Positions 27,301-35,946 of a stretch of DNA of 64,000 nucleotides are shown one piece after another. The DNA is from Halomonas sp. CUBES01 (GTDB lineage Bacteria > Pseudomonadota > Gammaproteobacteria > Pseudomonadales > Halomonadaceae): positions 186,001-250,000 of the forward strand of contig NZ_JAJLLW010000002.1 of assembly GCF_020991005.1 (NCBI RefSeq), read 5' to 3'. The first letter of the stretch is position 1, and the number at the start of each line of letters is the position of its first letter. The translations under genes were made by a program, and so were the position numbers. The notes under the pieces are model-generated. The model was not told where the DNA came from, did not search any database, and worked only from the letters and a program-made list of their open reading frames with translations.

Positions 27301-27404
27301 GCGATTCTCAAGGCGGTGGCGTCTATGTGCCGCTGGGTAACAACAAGCATATCCTTATCAAAAGTGGGTTGGCGCTCACCGATTGACTTACTGCCATTTA
27401 ACGC

Positions 27405-27423
27405 AAATAATAACTATTGCTAT
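27405..27423. promoter_or_regulatory. Fur box upstream of the PvdS/FecI-type sigma gene
   Basis: AAATAATAACTATTGCTAT lies about 40 bases before the GTG start. It is nearly the same as the site before the intact siderophore receptor (minus-strand AAATAATAACAATTAGTAT, 57866-57884), with 16 of 19 bases equal. Both resemble the Fur consensus. Fur control of the sigma factor would make it iron-starvation induced. Confidence 0.75.
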
Positions 27424-27460
27424 TTATTCCGTGGTGTTAATCAAGGCAGGAGGCCAAACC

Positions 27461-27973
27461 GTGGGTACCCAGTCGTGGAATGCTGAGTTAGAGGATATCT
27501 TCGTTAATCAGCGACCCCGGCTCTGCTGTGTCGCCGCAAAAGTATTGGGCAATACTGATCAAGCCGATGATGTTGTACAGGATGCCTATCTTAAAATTTC
27601 AGAAGCAACCACCCTTTTTGAGGTAAAGCAGCCCATATCCTACGTGTCACGGGTGGTGCGTAACCTCGCCATTGACCGCTGTCGCCGTTCCGCTTTTGAG
27701 TCTGCATTGTTTGCAAAAGAAGAGGAGGGAGATAACACCTCTTGCGCTTCGCATTCGCCTGAGGTGATTGCCATTGATCGCCAGGCCTTGGCCCAGGTGG
27801 TTGAAGCGTTGGATGAGCTACCTGAGCGGACCCGCCGCGCCTTTGAGCTTTACCGTTCGGGAAGCCATACCCAGCGGGAAGTGGCCCAGCAATTAGAGGT
27901 TTCCACCACATCGGTTAACTTTATGATCCGCGATGCGCTTACCCATTGCCGTCGGTCGTTGCAAGGGCGGTAA
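27461..27973 (+). CDS. Extracytoplasmic-function sigma factor, iron-starvation (PvdS/FecI) type
   Basis: 170 residues. Region 2 runs from LEDIFVNQRPRLCCVAAKVLG through QADDVVQDAYLKISE to SYVSRVVRNLAIDRCRRS. Region 4 contains LDELPERTRRAFELYRSGSHTQREVAQQLEVS. This is the FecI/PvdS group of sigma-70 factors that direct siderophore genes. The GTG at 27461 has a perfect AGGAGG seven bases upstream; an upstream TTG-initiated extension has no support. A Fur box precedes it. The next gene is only a FecR N-terminal domain, and the receptors here lack the N-terminal signalling domain. It therefore probably acts like PvdS, controlled by Fur, rather than by surface signalling. A matching PvdS-type promoter occurs before mbtH. 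Confidence 0.9.
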   Translation: MGTQSWNAELEDIFVNQRPRLCCVAAKVLGNTDQADDVVQDAYLKISEATTLFEVKQPISYVSRVVRNLAIDRCRRSAFESALFAKEEEGDNTSCASHSPEVIAIDRQALAQVVEALDELPERTRRAFELYRSGSHTQREVAQQLEVSTTSVNFMIRDALTHCRRSLQGR

Positions 27974-28104
27974 GCCCACTTTAGTTATGCCTCCTTTGTT
28001 GTCGCTTTGTTACACTGTCATCAGATGGCTATAGCGTCGAAGAGCCTAGACGCTTCCCCAGGCAAGTATTGAGCGGACAGCAATAGCGAGGTTTGACAGT
28101 AACG

Positions 28105-28311
28105 ATGGATAATGAAAGCGGCGACGATGCCGTTTGGCAAACTGCTATTGACTGGCTGATGCGAGAGCATGAAGAGACGTTGAGCGACGCTGATCGCGAA
28201 GCGCTGCATGCATGGTTGGCAGACTCTTCCCAGCATCGCCGAGTATTTCATGAAGCAGAACAGCTTTGGCTGCTCACGGGGATGATTCCGCGCAGTGATG
28301 AGCGCAACTGA
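28105..28311 (+). CDS. Stand-alone FecR N-terminal (DUF4880) domain protein
   Basis: 68 residues covering only the cytoplasmic N-terminal domain of FecR-type anti-sigma regulators: AIDWLMREHEETLSDADREALHAWLADSSQHRRVFHEAEQLW. The usual transmembrane helix and periplasmic FecR domain are absent, and the stop is clean. In FecR the N-terminal domain alone contacts the sigma factor, and fragments of it can activate. This small protein could therefore be a soluble modulator of the adjacent sigma factor, or just a relic. Start by ATG at 28105 with GCGAGG upstream. Confidence 0.8.
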   Translation: MDNESGDDAVWQTAIDWLMREHEETLSDADREALHAWLADSSQHRRVFHEAEQLWLLTGMIPRSDERN

Positions 28312-28449
28312 TAACTCGCTGCTTTTTAACCACTCCGTTTTTTTGTGCCCCTGGTTTTCCTCCTTGATGGTTTGACGCCTTTCATGTTTTTAAGCGCTAG
28401 AGCCGTTTAGCCCCCGCCCGCATTCTTTGTATTTTTTCCTTCCCGACAT

Positions 28450-28473
28450 TAAATTTTCTGGTTCCTCACACGT
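28450..28473 (+). promoter_or_regulatory. PvdS-type iron-starvation (IS) box upstream of mbtH
   Basis: TAAAT (28450-28454), exactly 16 bases, then CGT (28471-28473). This is the -35/-10 pattern TAAAT-N16-CGT known for PvdS-directed promoters in fluorescent pseudomonads. It sits about 65 bases before the mbtH ATG, in the only long gap ahead of the NRPS operon. Together with the adjacent PvdS-like sigma gene it strongly suggests that sigma factor drives the whole operon. Confidence 0.8.
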
Positions 28474-28477
28474 CATT

Positions 28478-28497
28478 AAGTAATGAGAAGCAATTGC
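28478..28497. promoter_or_regulatory. Possible Fur half-site just downstream of the IS box
   Basis: AAGTAATGAGAAGCAATTGC contains the TAATGAGAA element common in gammaproteobacterial Fur sites. It overlaps the expected transcription start of the mbtH promoter, so it could add direct Fur repression. Imperfect match. Confidence 0.35.
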
Positions 28498-28538
28498 GTT
28501 TTATTTCTCATTCCTTAGGCAACGGTGAGGTTCTACCC

Positions 28539-28784
28539 ATGACAAGCTGTTTTGATCGTGAAGATGCTGTTTTCCGCGTATTAGTCAACCACGAAGAGCA
28601 GTACTCCCTCTGGCCGGAATGGAAAGCGATTCCTGCTGGCTGGACGGATACCGGTGTGCTCGGCGATAAGCCAACCTGCCTCGACTACGTCGAAAAGACC
28701 TGGACCGATATGCGACCACTGTCACTGCGCCAGTGGATGGATGAGCAAGCCAGTGCCGAGGCGGAGCAGGTGAATGCCGGTTAA
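28539..28784 (+). CDS. MbtH-family NRPS accessory protein
   Basis: 81 residues with the MbtH signature: [10 protein letters not shown] at about residue 18, then IPAGW and, later, [18 protein letters not shown]. MbtH-like proteins bind adenylation domains and are needed for their folding or activity. It is the first gene of the siderophore operon and overlaps the thioesterase gene by 11 bases. GAGG lies upstream of the ATG. The C-terminal tail (about 65-81) is Glu/Ala-rich and not part of the core fold. Confidence 0.96.
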   Translation: MTSCFDREDAVFRVLVNHEEQYSLWPEWKAIPAGWTDTGVLGDKPTCLDYVEKTWTDMRPLSLRQWMDEQASAEAEQVNAG

Positions 28785-29514
28785 ACGTTTAAGGCTGCTC
28801 TGCCTGCCCTGCGCCGGGGCCAGCGCCACCATGTATCTGCGCTGGAAGCGCCAGTTGCCCGCCTGGGTCGAGGTGTATCCCGTCGAATTGCCTGGGCGTG
28901 GCGAGCGCCTGGGTGAGCCGCTTATCGACGACTTCGAGACCCAGGTGGTGCGGCTGTGCGAAGAGCAAGCAACACGGATGCGCGGTGATTTTGCCCTGTT
29001 CGGCCACAGCATGGGGGCGCTGCTGGCCTACGGCATGGCGGCACGCTTGCGCGATGTGGGGCGCCCTCAGCCACGGATGTTATTCGCCTCAGGCAGTGCG
29101 GCGCCCTCAATGCGCGACCCAGAACGCTTGGCGGGGCTTGATAACGATAAGGCCTTAATCGCGGATCTGCGCCAACAGGGCGGCACTCCTGAGGAAGTCT
29201 TCGAAAGCCCTGAACTGCTGCGCCTTACCCTGGACGTGTTAGCAGCGGACTATCGCCTCTGCCGCAGTTTCCGCTATCGCGGCGGGTCGCCGCTTGCTTA
29301 CCCCCTACAGGTACTCGCTGGGCGTGAAGACGATATCGAGGAAGAGCGTCTGGAAGCGTGGCGGCGGGAAGCAGGCGGGGCGTTCTCTTTAAACTGGTTC
29401 AAAGGCGGCCACTTCTTTATTCGCCAGCAGCAAGCGCAAGTGCTGGAGACCATAGAACGTGCGCTGACCCGGCGGCTTGAGGAGGTGCCCCATGCAGCGC
29501 CTGCGGTTAGCTGA
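28774..29514 (+). CDS. Type II thioesterase of the NRPS cluster
   Basis: 246 residues with the alpha/beta-hydrolase TEII pattern: [16 protein letters not shown] at the start, [13 protein letters not shown], catalytic Ser in [12 protein letters not shown] (about residue 76), and catalytic His in FKGGHFFI near 210. Type II thioesterases remove wrong or non-natural groups from carrier-domain phosphopantetheine arms, keeping the assembly line running. It overlaps mbtH by 11 bases and the PPTase gene by 23, showing tight coupling. Confidence 0.94.
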   Translation: MPVKRLRLLCLPCAGASATMYLRWKRQLPAWVEVYPVELPGRGERLGEPLIDDFETQVVRLCEEQATRMRGDFALFGHSMGALLAYGMAARLRDVGRPQPRMLFASGSAAPSMRDPERLAGLDNDKALIADLRQQGGTPEEVFESPELLRLTLDVLAADYRLCRSFRYRGGSPLAYPLQVLAGREDDIEEERLEAWRREAGGAFSLNWFKGGHFFIRQQQAQVLETIERALTRRLEEVPHAAPAVS

Positions 29515-30199
29515 AGGGGTGCCCGAGGGGCTTGAGGTCTGGTGCCTGGCGCTCGACCTGAATGCCCCGGTGGCCGACGACGATCGACTGCTGAGCCGAG
29601 CCGAGTGGCAGCGTGCCCAGCAGTTTCGCCATCACGCCGATGCCATCCGAGCCATGGCGACACGCGCTGCCCTGCGGCGACTGCTATCCGCGCGCACCGG
29701 TATAGCGCCAGAAAAGCTGGTGTTCACTCAGAACGCCTACGGTAAGCCAGAGCTGGAAAACGCTGAGGGGCCTGCTTTCAATGTTTCCCACTCTGGCCAT
29801 GTCGCCCTGATCGCGCTCGCTCCCGGCGGCGCGGTGGGGGTCGATATTGAGCGTCGCCGACCCGAGGACGAACTGGCGCCGTTGCATGGGCTGGTGCTAT
29901 CGCCTAGCGAGCAGCGTGATCACATTAGCGGCGCCAATCTCCCCTTTATGGAGCGCTGGGTGGTCAAAGAGGCGGTGCTCAAAACCCTGGGCCTTGGGAT
30001 TACCGATCATCTGCAGTCGCTCTCTATTACGTCCTCTTCAGGGCCGAACACCTATCACCTTGAGCACTCGCTTCCCGTGTCATCACCTCTGCAGGCATGG
30101 CCGCTGCCAGCGCCGAGTGGCTATGCCGCTGCCCTGGGTTATATCGACACAAGCTATCTCGACTCGGGCTATAGCGATCAAGGCTATGCCCAAGGTTAA
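29492..30199 (+). CDS. Sfp-type 4'-phosphopantetheinyl transferase
   Basis: About 235 residues. The three Sfp motifs are present: FNVSHSG near residue 90, VGVDIERR near 112 (Mg-binding Asp/Glu), and RWVVKEAVLKTLG near 155. It transfers phosphopantetheine from CoA onto carrier domains, converting the NRPS to its active form. I use the ATG at 29492 with GGAGG just upstream; five more codons are open before it. The C-terminal tail is an odd Tyr/Ser/Asp-rich repeat (SYLDSGYSDQGYAQG), probably flexible. Confidence 0.94.
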   Translation: MQRLRLAEGVPEGLEVWCLALDLNAPVADDDRLLSRAEWQRAQQFRHHADAIRAMATRAALRRLLSARTGIAPEKLVFTQNAYGKPELENAEGPAFNVSHSGHVALIALAPGGAVGVDIERRRPEDELAPLHGLVLSPSEQRDHISGANLPFMERWVVKEAVLKTLGLGITDHLQSLSITSSSGPNTYHLEHSLPVSSPLQAWPLPAPSGYAAALGYIDTSYLDSGYSDQGYAQG

Positions 30200-30230
30200 C
30201 GCTACTCAATGACTTTTTAGGAGATCAATA

Positions 30231-31232
30231 ATGGACAGCCAAAGCGCAACACTAACGCACCCAACCAACGCCATATCCCAACGTCAGGGGCCAGCTGATT
30301 CTGAGCTGCCCATGATGATTTCCCCCGCCTACCCAGGGCAGCCGCTGCTGGAAGCCTTCGACGATTTGCGTGCGGATATTGAGTCACTAGTGACCAAAGT
30401 GGGCGGCGTGCTACTGAGAGGCTTTGACGTTCCCGCCGTTGATGATTTTCAACAGTTTGCCGCCGCCTTTGGCCATCCGCTGCTGAGCTACGAGTTCGCC
30501 TCGACGCCACGCTCAGCGGTGTCATCGGGTATTTATACCTCCACCGAATACCCCGCCCATCAACATATTCCCCTTCACAACGAGCAGGCCTATACCCGTG
30601 AGTGGCCGATGAAAATCTGGTTCCACTGTGTCACCGCGTCACCCGAGGGGGGAGAGACGCCGATAGCCGATAGCCGTGCCATTTACCGCCGTATGCCGGT
30701 AGAGATTCGTGAGCGCTTTGCCCCCGGGATTCTCTACGTACGCAACTACGGCGATTTCGATATGCCTTGGCAAAAGGTGTTTAACACCGAAGACCGCGCT
30801 GAAGTGGAGGCATTCTGCCAGCGCGCGGGGATTCGCTGCGAATGGAAACCCGACGGCGACCTGCGTACCACCCAGCTATGCCAAGGCATAGAGACTCACC
30901 CGGTCACCGGTGAGCCGGTGTGGTTCAACCAGGGCCACCTTTTCCATGTCTCCAACCTGCAGCCAGAAGTACGTGAATCGCTGGAAGAGATGCTCGACCC
31001 CGAAGACATGCCGCGCAACGTTTTCTTTGCCGATGGCAGCCCCATTGACGATGCCATTTTCGATGAGATCCGCGGCGTAATGGCCGAGGAAACGGTGATG
31101 TTCCCCTGGCAGGCGGGCGATGTGCTGATGCTCGACAATATGTTGGTCGCCCACGCACGAACGCCGTTTAAAGGGCCGCGCAAAGTCGTTGTCGCCATGG
31201 CGGAAGGTCACGGCAACCTCTCCAACGACTGA
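30231..31232 (+). CDS. Stand-alone Fe(II)/2-oxoglutarate aspartyl beta-hydroxylase (SyrP/TauD-like, probable T-beta-H-Asp type)
   Basis: 333 residues of the TauD/TfdA clan, SyrP branch. Iron ligands are seen as HNEQ (His-x-Glu, about residue 116) and the distal His in DNMLVAHARTPF near 305. The Arg for 2-oxoglutarate is in GPRKVVVAM. In siderophore clusters, stand-alone enzymes of this type hydroxylate carrier-bound L-Asp at the beta carbon; the delftibactin enzyme gives L-erythro-beta-hydroxyaspartate. A second hydroxylase of the same fold is fused to the next gene, so two Asp residues are probably modified by different enzymes. Subtype and stereochemistry are inferences from architecture. 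Confidence 0.88.
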   Translation: MDSQSATLTHPTNAISQRQGPADSELPMMISPAYPGQPLLEAFDDLRADIESLVTKVGGVLLRGFDVPAVDDFQQFAAAFGHPLLSYEFASTPRSAVSSGIYTSTEYPAHQHIPLHNEQAYTREWPMKIWFHCVTASPEGGETPIADSRAIYRRMPVEIRERFAPGILYVRNYGDFDMPWQKVFNTEDRAEVEAFCQRAGIRCEWKPDGDLRTTQLCQGIETHPVTGEPVWFNQGHLFHVSNLQPEVRESLEEMLDPEDMPRNVFFADGSPIDDAIFDEIRGVMAEETVMFPWQAGDVLMLDNMLVAHARTPFKGPRKVVVAMAEGHGNLSND

Positions 31233-31277
31233 ACGCAACACTTTACCCCACGGCCAGGAACTCCAGCAGGTACGTAT

Positions 31278-34200
31278 ATGAATATTAGGCACGCTCAGAC
31301 AGTGAACAGCCGCCCGTCCCATAACGATGCTAGTCGCAATGACGCTTTTAGAAGCTATGTCGAGCATTTAAGTCGCCTGGCCCGGGAAAGGCCCAACGAC
31401 AGGGCGCTGACTGTGGTGAATGCTCAGGGTGAAACCACGCTTGACTACGCCACCCTGGAGCGACGTTCACGTGCCCTGGCCAGCGAGCTACAACAACGGT
31501 TCCCTGTGGGCGAGCGTGCCTTGATCCTGCTGGATAACGATGAACACTACGTGGTGGCGTTCTTTGCCTGTCTGTACGCCGGGGTGATTGCTGTGCCGGT
31601 CTTCCCACCGGAGTCGGCCAAGCAGCAGCACCTGGCACGTCTGTTTGCCATCGCCGATGATTCTCAGGCTGCCTGTGTGCTCACTTCTTCGACGATTATT
31701 GAGCTGGTTGCTTCAGCGGGAAAGGACTTCGGTAGCGCTGAATTGATCCCCGTAGATGCAGTAAACGAGGTCCTCGCTGACCATTGGGTCGAGCATCGCC
31801 CTAAGCGCGATGATATCGCCTTTTTGCAATATACCTCAGGCTCCACGGCCACGCCCAAAGGCGTTATGGTCAGCCATGGCAACCTAATGGCCAATGAGCG
31901 CGCTATCGAGACAGGTTTCTCGATTGGTGCTGATGATGTCTTCGTTAGTTGGCTACCGCTTTACCACGACATGGGGCTGATCGGCGGCCTGCTGCAGCCC
32001 CTCTATCGCGGTATTCCTGCGGTATTGATGAGCCCCACCTTCTTTTTGCAGCGGCCGGTACGTTGGCTGGAAGCGATTTCCCGCCACCGGGGCACCATTA
32101 GCGGTGGCCCCGATTTCGCTTATCGGCTGTGCCTTGATCGTATTCGCGACGAACAGATTGAAACACTCGATTTATCCAGCTGGCGGGTCGCCTTCTCAGG
32201 CGCCGAGCCGGTACGCCACGCAACCCTCACTGGCTTTATTGAACGCTTCTGCCCGGCGGGCTTCTCTGCTGATACCGCAGCCCCTTGCTATGGTCTAGCT
32301 GAAGCCACGCTGCTGGTTAGCTGTAATCCGCGCAGTACGGGCGTGGTGGGCACGACTTTTTCGCAACAGTCGCTGGCCGAGGGGAAGGCCGCCTCAGCGG
32401 TGGAAGGCAATACACTGGTGGACTGCGGCACCCCGGAGCCAGGCCACGCAATCGATATTGTCGATCCCGATGGGCTTCACTCGCTGCCCGAAGGCGACGT
32501 CGGCGAGATCTGGGTCCAAGGGCCCAGCGTGGCACAGGGGTATTGGCACAACCCTGAAGCCACGGCTAAAACCTTTGTTACCCGTGATGGCGTTAGCTGG
32601 CAACGTACCGGGGCTCACGATAGCGACGCTCACGATACCAATGCACAGGGCCACGACGCCCAAGACGATCGCTGGCTACGCACCGGCGATCTAGGCTTTT
32701 TACACCAAGGGCAGCTGTATATCGCCGGGCGTATTAAAGACCTGATCATTCTACGCGGCAATAACGTCTACCCCCAGGACATCGAGAGCGCTGTCGAGGC
32801 GGAAGTGGAAGCCGTGCGCAAAGGGCGCGTGGCGGCCTTTGCCGTGACAACACCGGAAGGCGCCGAAGGGATCGGCGTTGCGGCAGAAGTCTCCCGTGGT
32901 ATGCAGAAGCTGGTACCCGCTGAGAAGTTGATCGAGGCATTAAGGGAGGCGGTGGGATCCGCCTGCCATGAGCCGCTTTCTGTTGCGCTACTACTCAACC
33001 CCGGTGGCCTGCCCAAAACCTCCAGCGGCAAGCTACAGCGCAGCGCCTGCCGCCAAGGCTGGGAAGCGGGCAGCCTGGATGCCTACGCCATTCACGCCTT
33101 CGGGCATTTTGTCAGCGGTGGCGACGATAAGGACGCTGCTTCTGGAGAATCATCGCAATCTAGTGCGGAACCAGGGAGTGAAACGGAGCAGACGTTAGCG
33201 ACGCTCTGGCGCCAAGTGCTGGCAGACAGCAAGGAAACGCCACTGGGGAGTAATGCCCACTTCTTCGCCAGCGGGGGGAATTCGCTGGCGGCGGTGCAGT
33301 TGGCTTCACGCATTAGCGATCATTGGGCGATTGATTTCCCGACCAGATCGGTCATGGAAAAGCCGCGCTTTAGAGATGTGGTTGGTGAAGTAGAGCGCCG
33401 GTTAGCGAAGCCTTCGGCTTTTCGTCAGGGAGCTATCAAGAATCCACTGATGCCGATTCCCCGGAATTCGGAACTACCTTTGGCACCTGTCCAGCGCCGG
33501 CTCTGGCTGGTTGATCGCTTGGCAAGTCAGGCGGGCGACCGTGAGCGTGCAGCCTATAACCTTCCAGCGCTGTTTTCCCTGACAGGGGAGTTGAATATAG
33601 AGGTTCTGGAGCGAACCGTTAATGCCATCGTTGCGCGGCATGAAGCCTTGCGTACCCACTACCCCGAAAGTGAGCGTGGTGATCCCATTGCGGTTATCGA
33701 AGATCAGCTAAACATCGAACTGCCTGTTTTGGATTGCAGCGATCTTTCAGAGCAAGAACAGCAGCGATATCTGCAAGATACTTTCGCCGAGTATGCGAAC
33801 ACACCGTTAGACCTTGCCACTGGGCCACTAATTAAGGCGGGTTTACTGCGTTTTAGCGCACATGACCATGCCCTGGTCCTGGTCATTCACCACATCGTTT
33901 TCGACGGTTGGTCGACGAGCGTATTCATCCGGGAGTTTGCCACTCTGTACGGGGAGTTGTTGGAAGGGAAGGAATCCGAGTTACCCGAACTGGGCATTCA
34001 GTACGTGGACTACGCCGCTTGGCATGAGAAAGCACTGTCAGGAGCCGCCTTCGAGCAAAGTGCAACCTTCTGGCGTCGCTATCTAAGGAATGCTCCTCCG
34101 CTCTCATCACTACCAGCGGACTTCTCTAGGCCTAGCCAAGTCTCCCATGCCGGTAGTGCCCTCAGCATGACACTGAGTCCAGACCTATCACAAGCGTTGA

Positions 34201-35921
34201 ACAAGCTTGCCGCACAGCGTGGCACCACGCTATTTACCCTTCTATTGGCGAGTTTTCAGCTATTGATGCATCGCCAGACACGTCAACAAGACCTGGTGGT
34301 GGGAACCGATGTCGCTGGCCGTAGCCATCCCGATGTCGAGCCGCTAATTGGCTTTTTCGTCAATGTCATCCCACTACGATCTCGTTTGGCTGATGGCCAG
34401 CTTGATTTCGGCCACTGGCTCGAGCAAGTACAGACCAGCATGCTGGATGCCTTCGACCATCAAGACGTTCCCTTCGACAGAATTGTCGAACTTTCGGGAA
34501 TTAGCCGTGAGCGCGATCGCTCCCCCCTGATACAAACCCTCTTCGTACTACAAAACACGCCAACCGAGCGGTTCTCACTTCCGGGTCTTGAGGTGGAGGT
34601 AATGCCTCAACCCCGGCAGGAGTCGAAGTTCGATATGGCGGTATTCGTTGATGAAAGTGATACCGGACTATCAGTCGAGTGGGTCTACGCAACTGCCTTG
34701 TATCGACACGAAACCATCGAGTACTTGACCGGTGCCTGGCAGTCGCTACTAGCGCAAATCGTGGAAGCTCCCAGCACGCCCGTTGAGGAGTTTCGCTTAC
34801 CCCTAATGGAGAAACACGCTATGCAAAACAAGCTTTCAAAAGGTTCCAAACTCAACAAGCTTGGCAGCCTGAAATCCCAGCCAGGTGCGCGCCCCTCGAC
34901 CAACAGTGACTCACCAGTACGAACGGCGTTGTTTGACGAAAAAAGGGTCTTTCCCCTGGTGATCGAAGCGACGGATGCTGATCTTGATGCGGTGGCGTGG
35001 GCAACGTCCCAGCGTGACTTCATCGAACAGCACTTACGCACGCACGCAGGCATCCTGTTCCGTAACTTTGACCTTACCACGCCGCAAGAGTTTGAGGCCT
35101 TTGCCGAGGCTATCCAGCCGGGCCTTTACGGCAATTATGGCGACCTGCCCAAGAAAGAAGGGGGGCGTAATACCTACCGTTCAACCCCCTATCCCGAGCG
35201 CCAGATGATTCTTTATCACAACGAAAGTTCGCATTTGGAGCGCTGGCCGCGCAAACAACTGTTCTTCTGCGAGAATCCTTCTCCTGTGGGAGGCGCCACC
35301 CCGATCGTTGACTGCCGCGAGATGCTGCGCCAACTCCCCGCCGACGTGGTGGAGGAGTTCGAGCGCAAAGGGCTGCTTTATGTGCGCACCTTCACCCGCA
35401 ACCTGGACGTGAGCTGGCGAGACTTTTTCAAAACCGACAGCAAAGAGGAGGTGGAAGCGCGGCTCAAAGAAGCGGGAATCGAATGGCAGTGGTTGGGTGA
35501 TGACGAGCTGCAGACACGTACGCACTGTCCTGCGGTAGTTACCCATCCCGTGACCGGTGACCGAGTGTTCTTCAATCAGGTGCAGCTCCACCACGTCAGC
35601 TGCCTTGAGCCTGATGTGAAAGAAGACCTGCTTGGCATGGTTGGCCCGGAGCGCCTGCCGCGCAATGTCTATTTCGGTGATGGCTCCGTGATTAGCGACG
35701 AGATAATGAAGGTTGTCGGCGAGGCCTACGAAGCTTGTGCGGTGCGCTTCGACTGGCGCCGGGGCGATGTGGTGATGGTCGACAATATGTTAGCGGCCCA
35801 TGCCCGGGATCCCTACGAGGGGCCACGCAAAATCGTGGTGGCGATGGGAGACATCTATGAGCGTTCGGCGCTGGAAGAGGCCCAAGGGGCAAGTGCCGAT
35901 GCCGAGTTGGTCGATCAATAA
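31278..35921 (+). CDS. NRPS 1: fatty acyl-AMP ligase - carrier - condensation - fused aspartyl beta-hydroxylase
   Basis: 1547 residues. Domains: FAAL (about 25-600; YTSGSTATPKGVMVSHGNL, and WLPLYHDMGLIGGLLQPLYRG typical of acyl-AMP ligases); carrier (about 625-700; FASGGNSLAAVQ); condensation (about 730-1165; HHIVFDGWS intact near 871); then a linker and a TauD/SyrP-like dioxygenase (about 1215-1530; iron ligands in LYHNESSHLERW near 1314 and MLAAHARDP near 1506). The FAAL loads a fatty acid on the first carrier, and the condensation domain joins it to the first amino acid on NRPS 2. A hydroxylase at the C-terminus of an NRPS is the reported 'I-beta-H-Asp' layout, linked to L-threo-beta-hydroxyaspartate. 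No adenylation domain for amino acids is present in this protein. Confidence 0.92.
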   Translation: MNIRHAQTVNSRPSHNDASRNDAFRSYVEHLSRLARERPNDRALTVVNAQGETTLDYATLERRSRALASELQQRFPVGERALILLDNDEHYVVAFFACLYAGVIAVPVFPPESAKQQHLARLFAIADDSQAACVLTSSTIIELVASAGKDFGSAELIPVDAVNEVLADHWVEHRPKRDDIAFLQYTSGSTATPKGVMVSHGNLMANERAIETGFSIGADDVFVSWLPLYHDMGLIGGLLQPLYRGIPAVLMSPTFFLQRPVRWLEAISRHRGTISGGPDFAYRLCLDRIRDEQIETLDLSSWRVAFSGAEPVRHATLTGFIERFCPAGFSADTAAPCYGLAEATLLVSCNPRSTGVVGTTFSQQSLAEGKAASAVEGNTLVDCGTPEPGHAIDIVDPDGLHSLPEGDVGEIWVQGPSVAQGYWHNPEATAKTFVTRDGVSWQRTGAHDSDAHDTNAQGHDAQDDRWLRTGDLGFLHQGQLYIAGRIKDLIILRGNNVYPQDIESAVEAEVEAVRKGRVAAFAVTTPEGAEGIGVAAEVSRGMQKLVPAEKLIEALREAVGSACHEPLSVALLLNPGGLPKTSSGKLQRSACRQGWEAGSLDAYAIHAFGHFVSGGDDKDAASGESSQSSAEPGSETEQTLATLWRQVLADSKETPLGSNAHFFASGGNSLAAVQLASRISDHWAIDFPTRSVMEKPRFRDVVGEVERRLAKPSAFRQGAIKNPLMPIPRNSELPLAPVQRRLWLVDRLASQAGDRERAAYNLPALFSLTGELNIEVLERTVNAIVARHEALRTHYPESERGDPIAVIEDQLNIELPVLDCSDLSEQEQQRYLQDTFAEYANTPLDLATGPLIKAGLLRFSAHDHALVLVIHHIVFDGWSTSVFIREFATLYGELLEGKESELPELGIQYVDYAAWHEKALSGAAFEQSATFWRRYLRNAPPLSSLPADFSRPSQVSHAGSALSMTLSPDLSQALNKLAAQRGTTLFTLLLASFQLLMHRQTRQQDLVVGTDVAGRSHPDVEPLIGFFVNVIPLRSRLADGQLDFGHWLEQVQTSMLDAFDHQDVPFDRIVELSGISRERDRSPLIQTLFVLQNTPTERFSLPGLEVEVMPQPRQESKFDMAVFVDESDTGLSVEWVYATALYRHETIEYLTGAWQSLLAQIVEAPSTPVEEFRLPLMEKHAMQNKLSKGSKLNKLGSLKSQPGARPSTNSDSPVRTALFDEKRVFPLVIEATDADLDAVAWATSQRDFIEQHLRTHAGILFRNFDLTTPQEFEAFAEAIQPGLYGNYGDLPKKEGGRNTYRSTPYPERQMILYHNESSHLERWPRKQLFFCENPSPVGGATPIVDCREMLRQLPADVVEEFERKGLLYVRTFTRNLDVSWRDFFKTDSKEEVEARLKEAGIEWQWLGDDELQTRTHCPAVVTHPVTGDRVFFNQVQLHHVSCLEPDVKEDLLGMVGPERLPRNVYFGDGSVISDEIMKVVGEAYEACAVRFDWRRGDVVMVDNMLAAHARDPYEGPRKIVVAMGDIYERSALEEAQGASADAELVDQ

Positions 35922-35946
35922 AGTCACGGGGTTTGGGAGTCAATAA

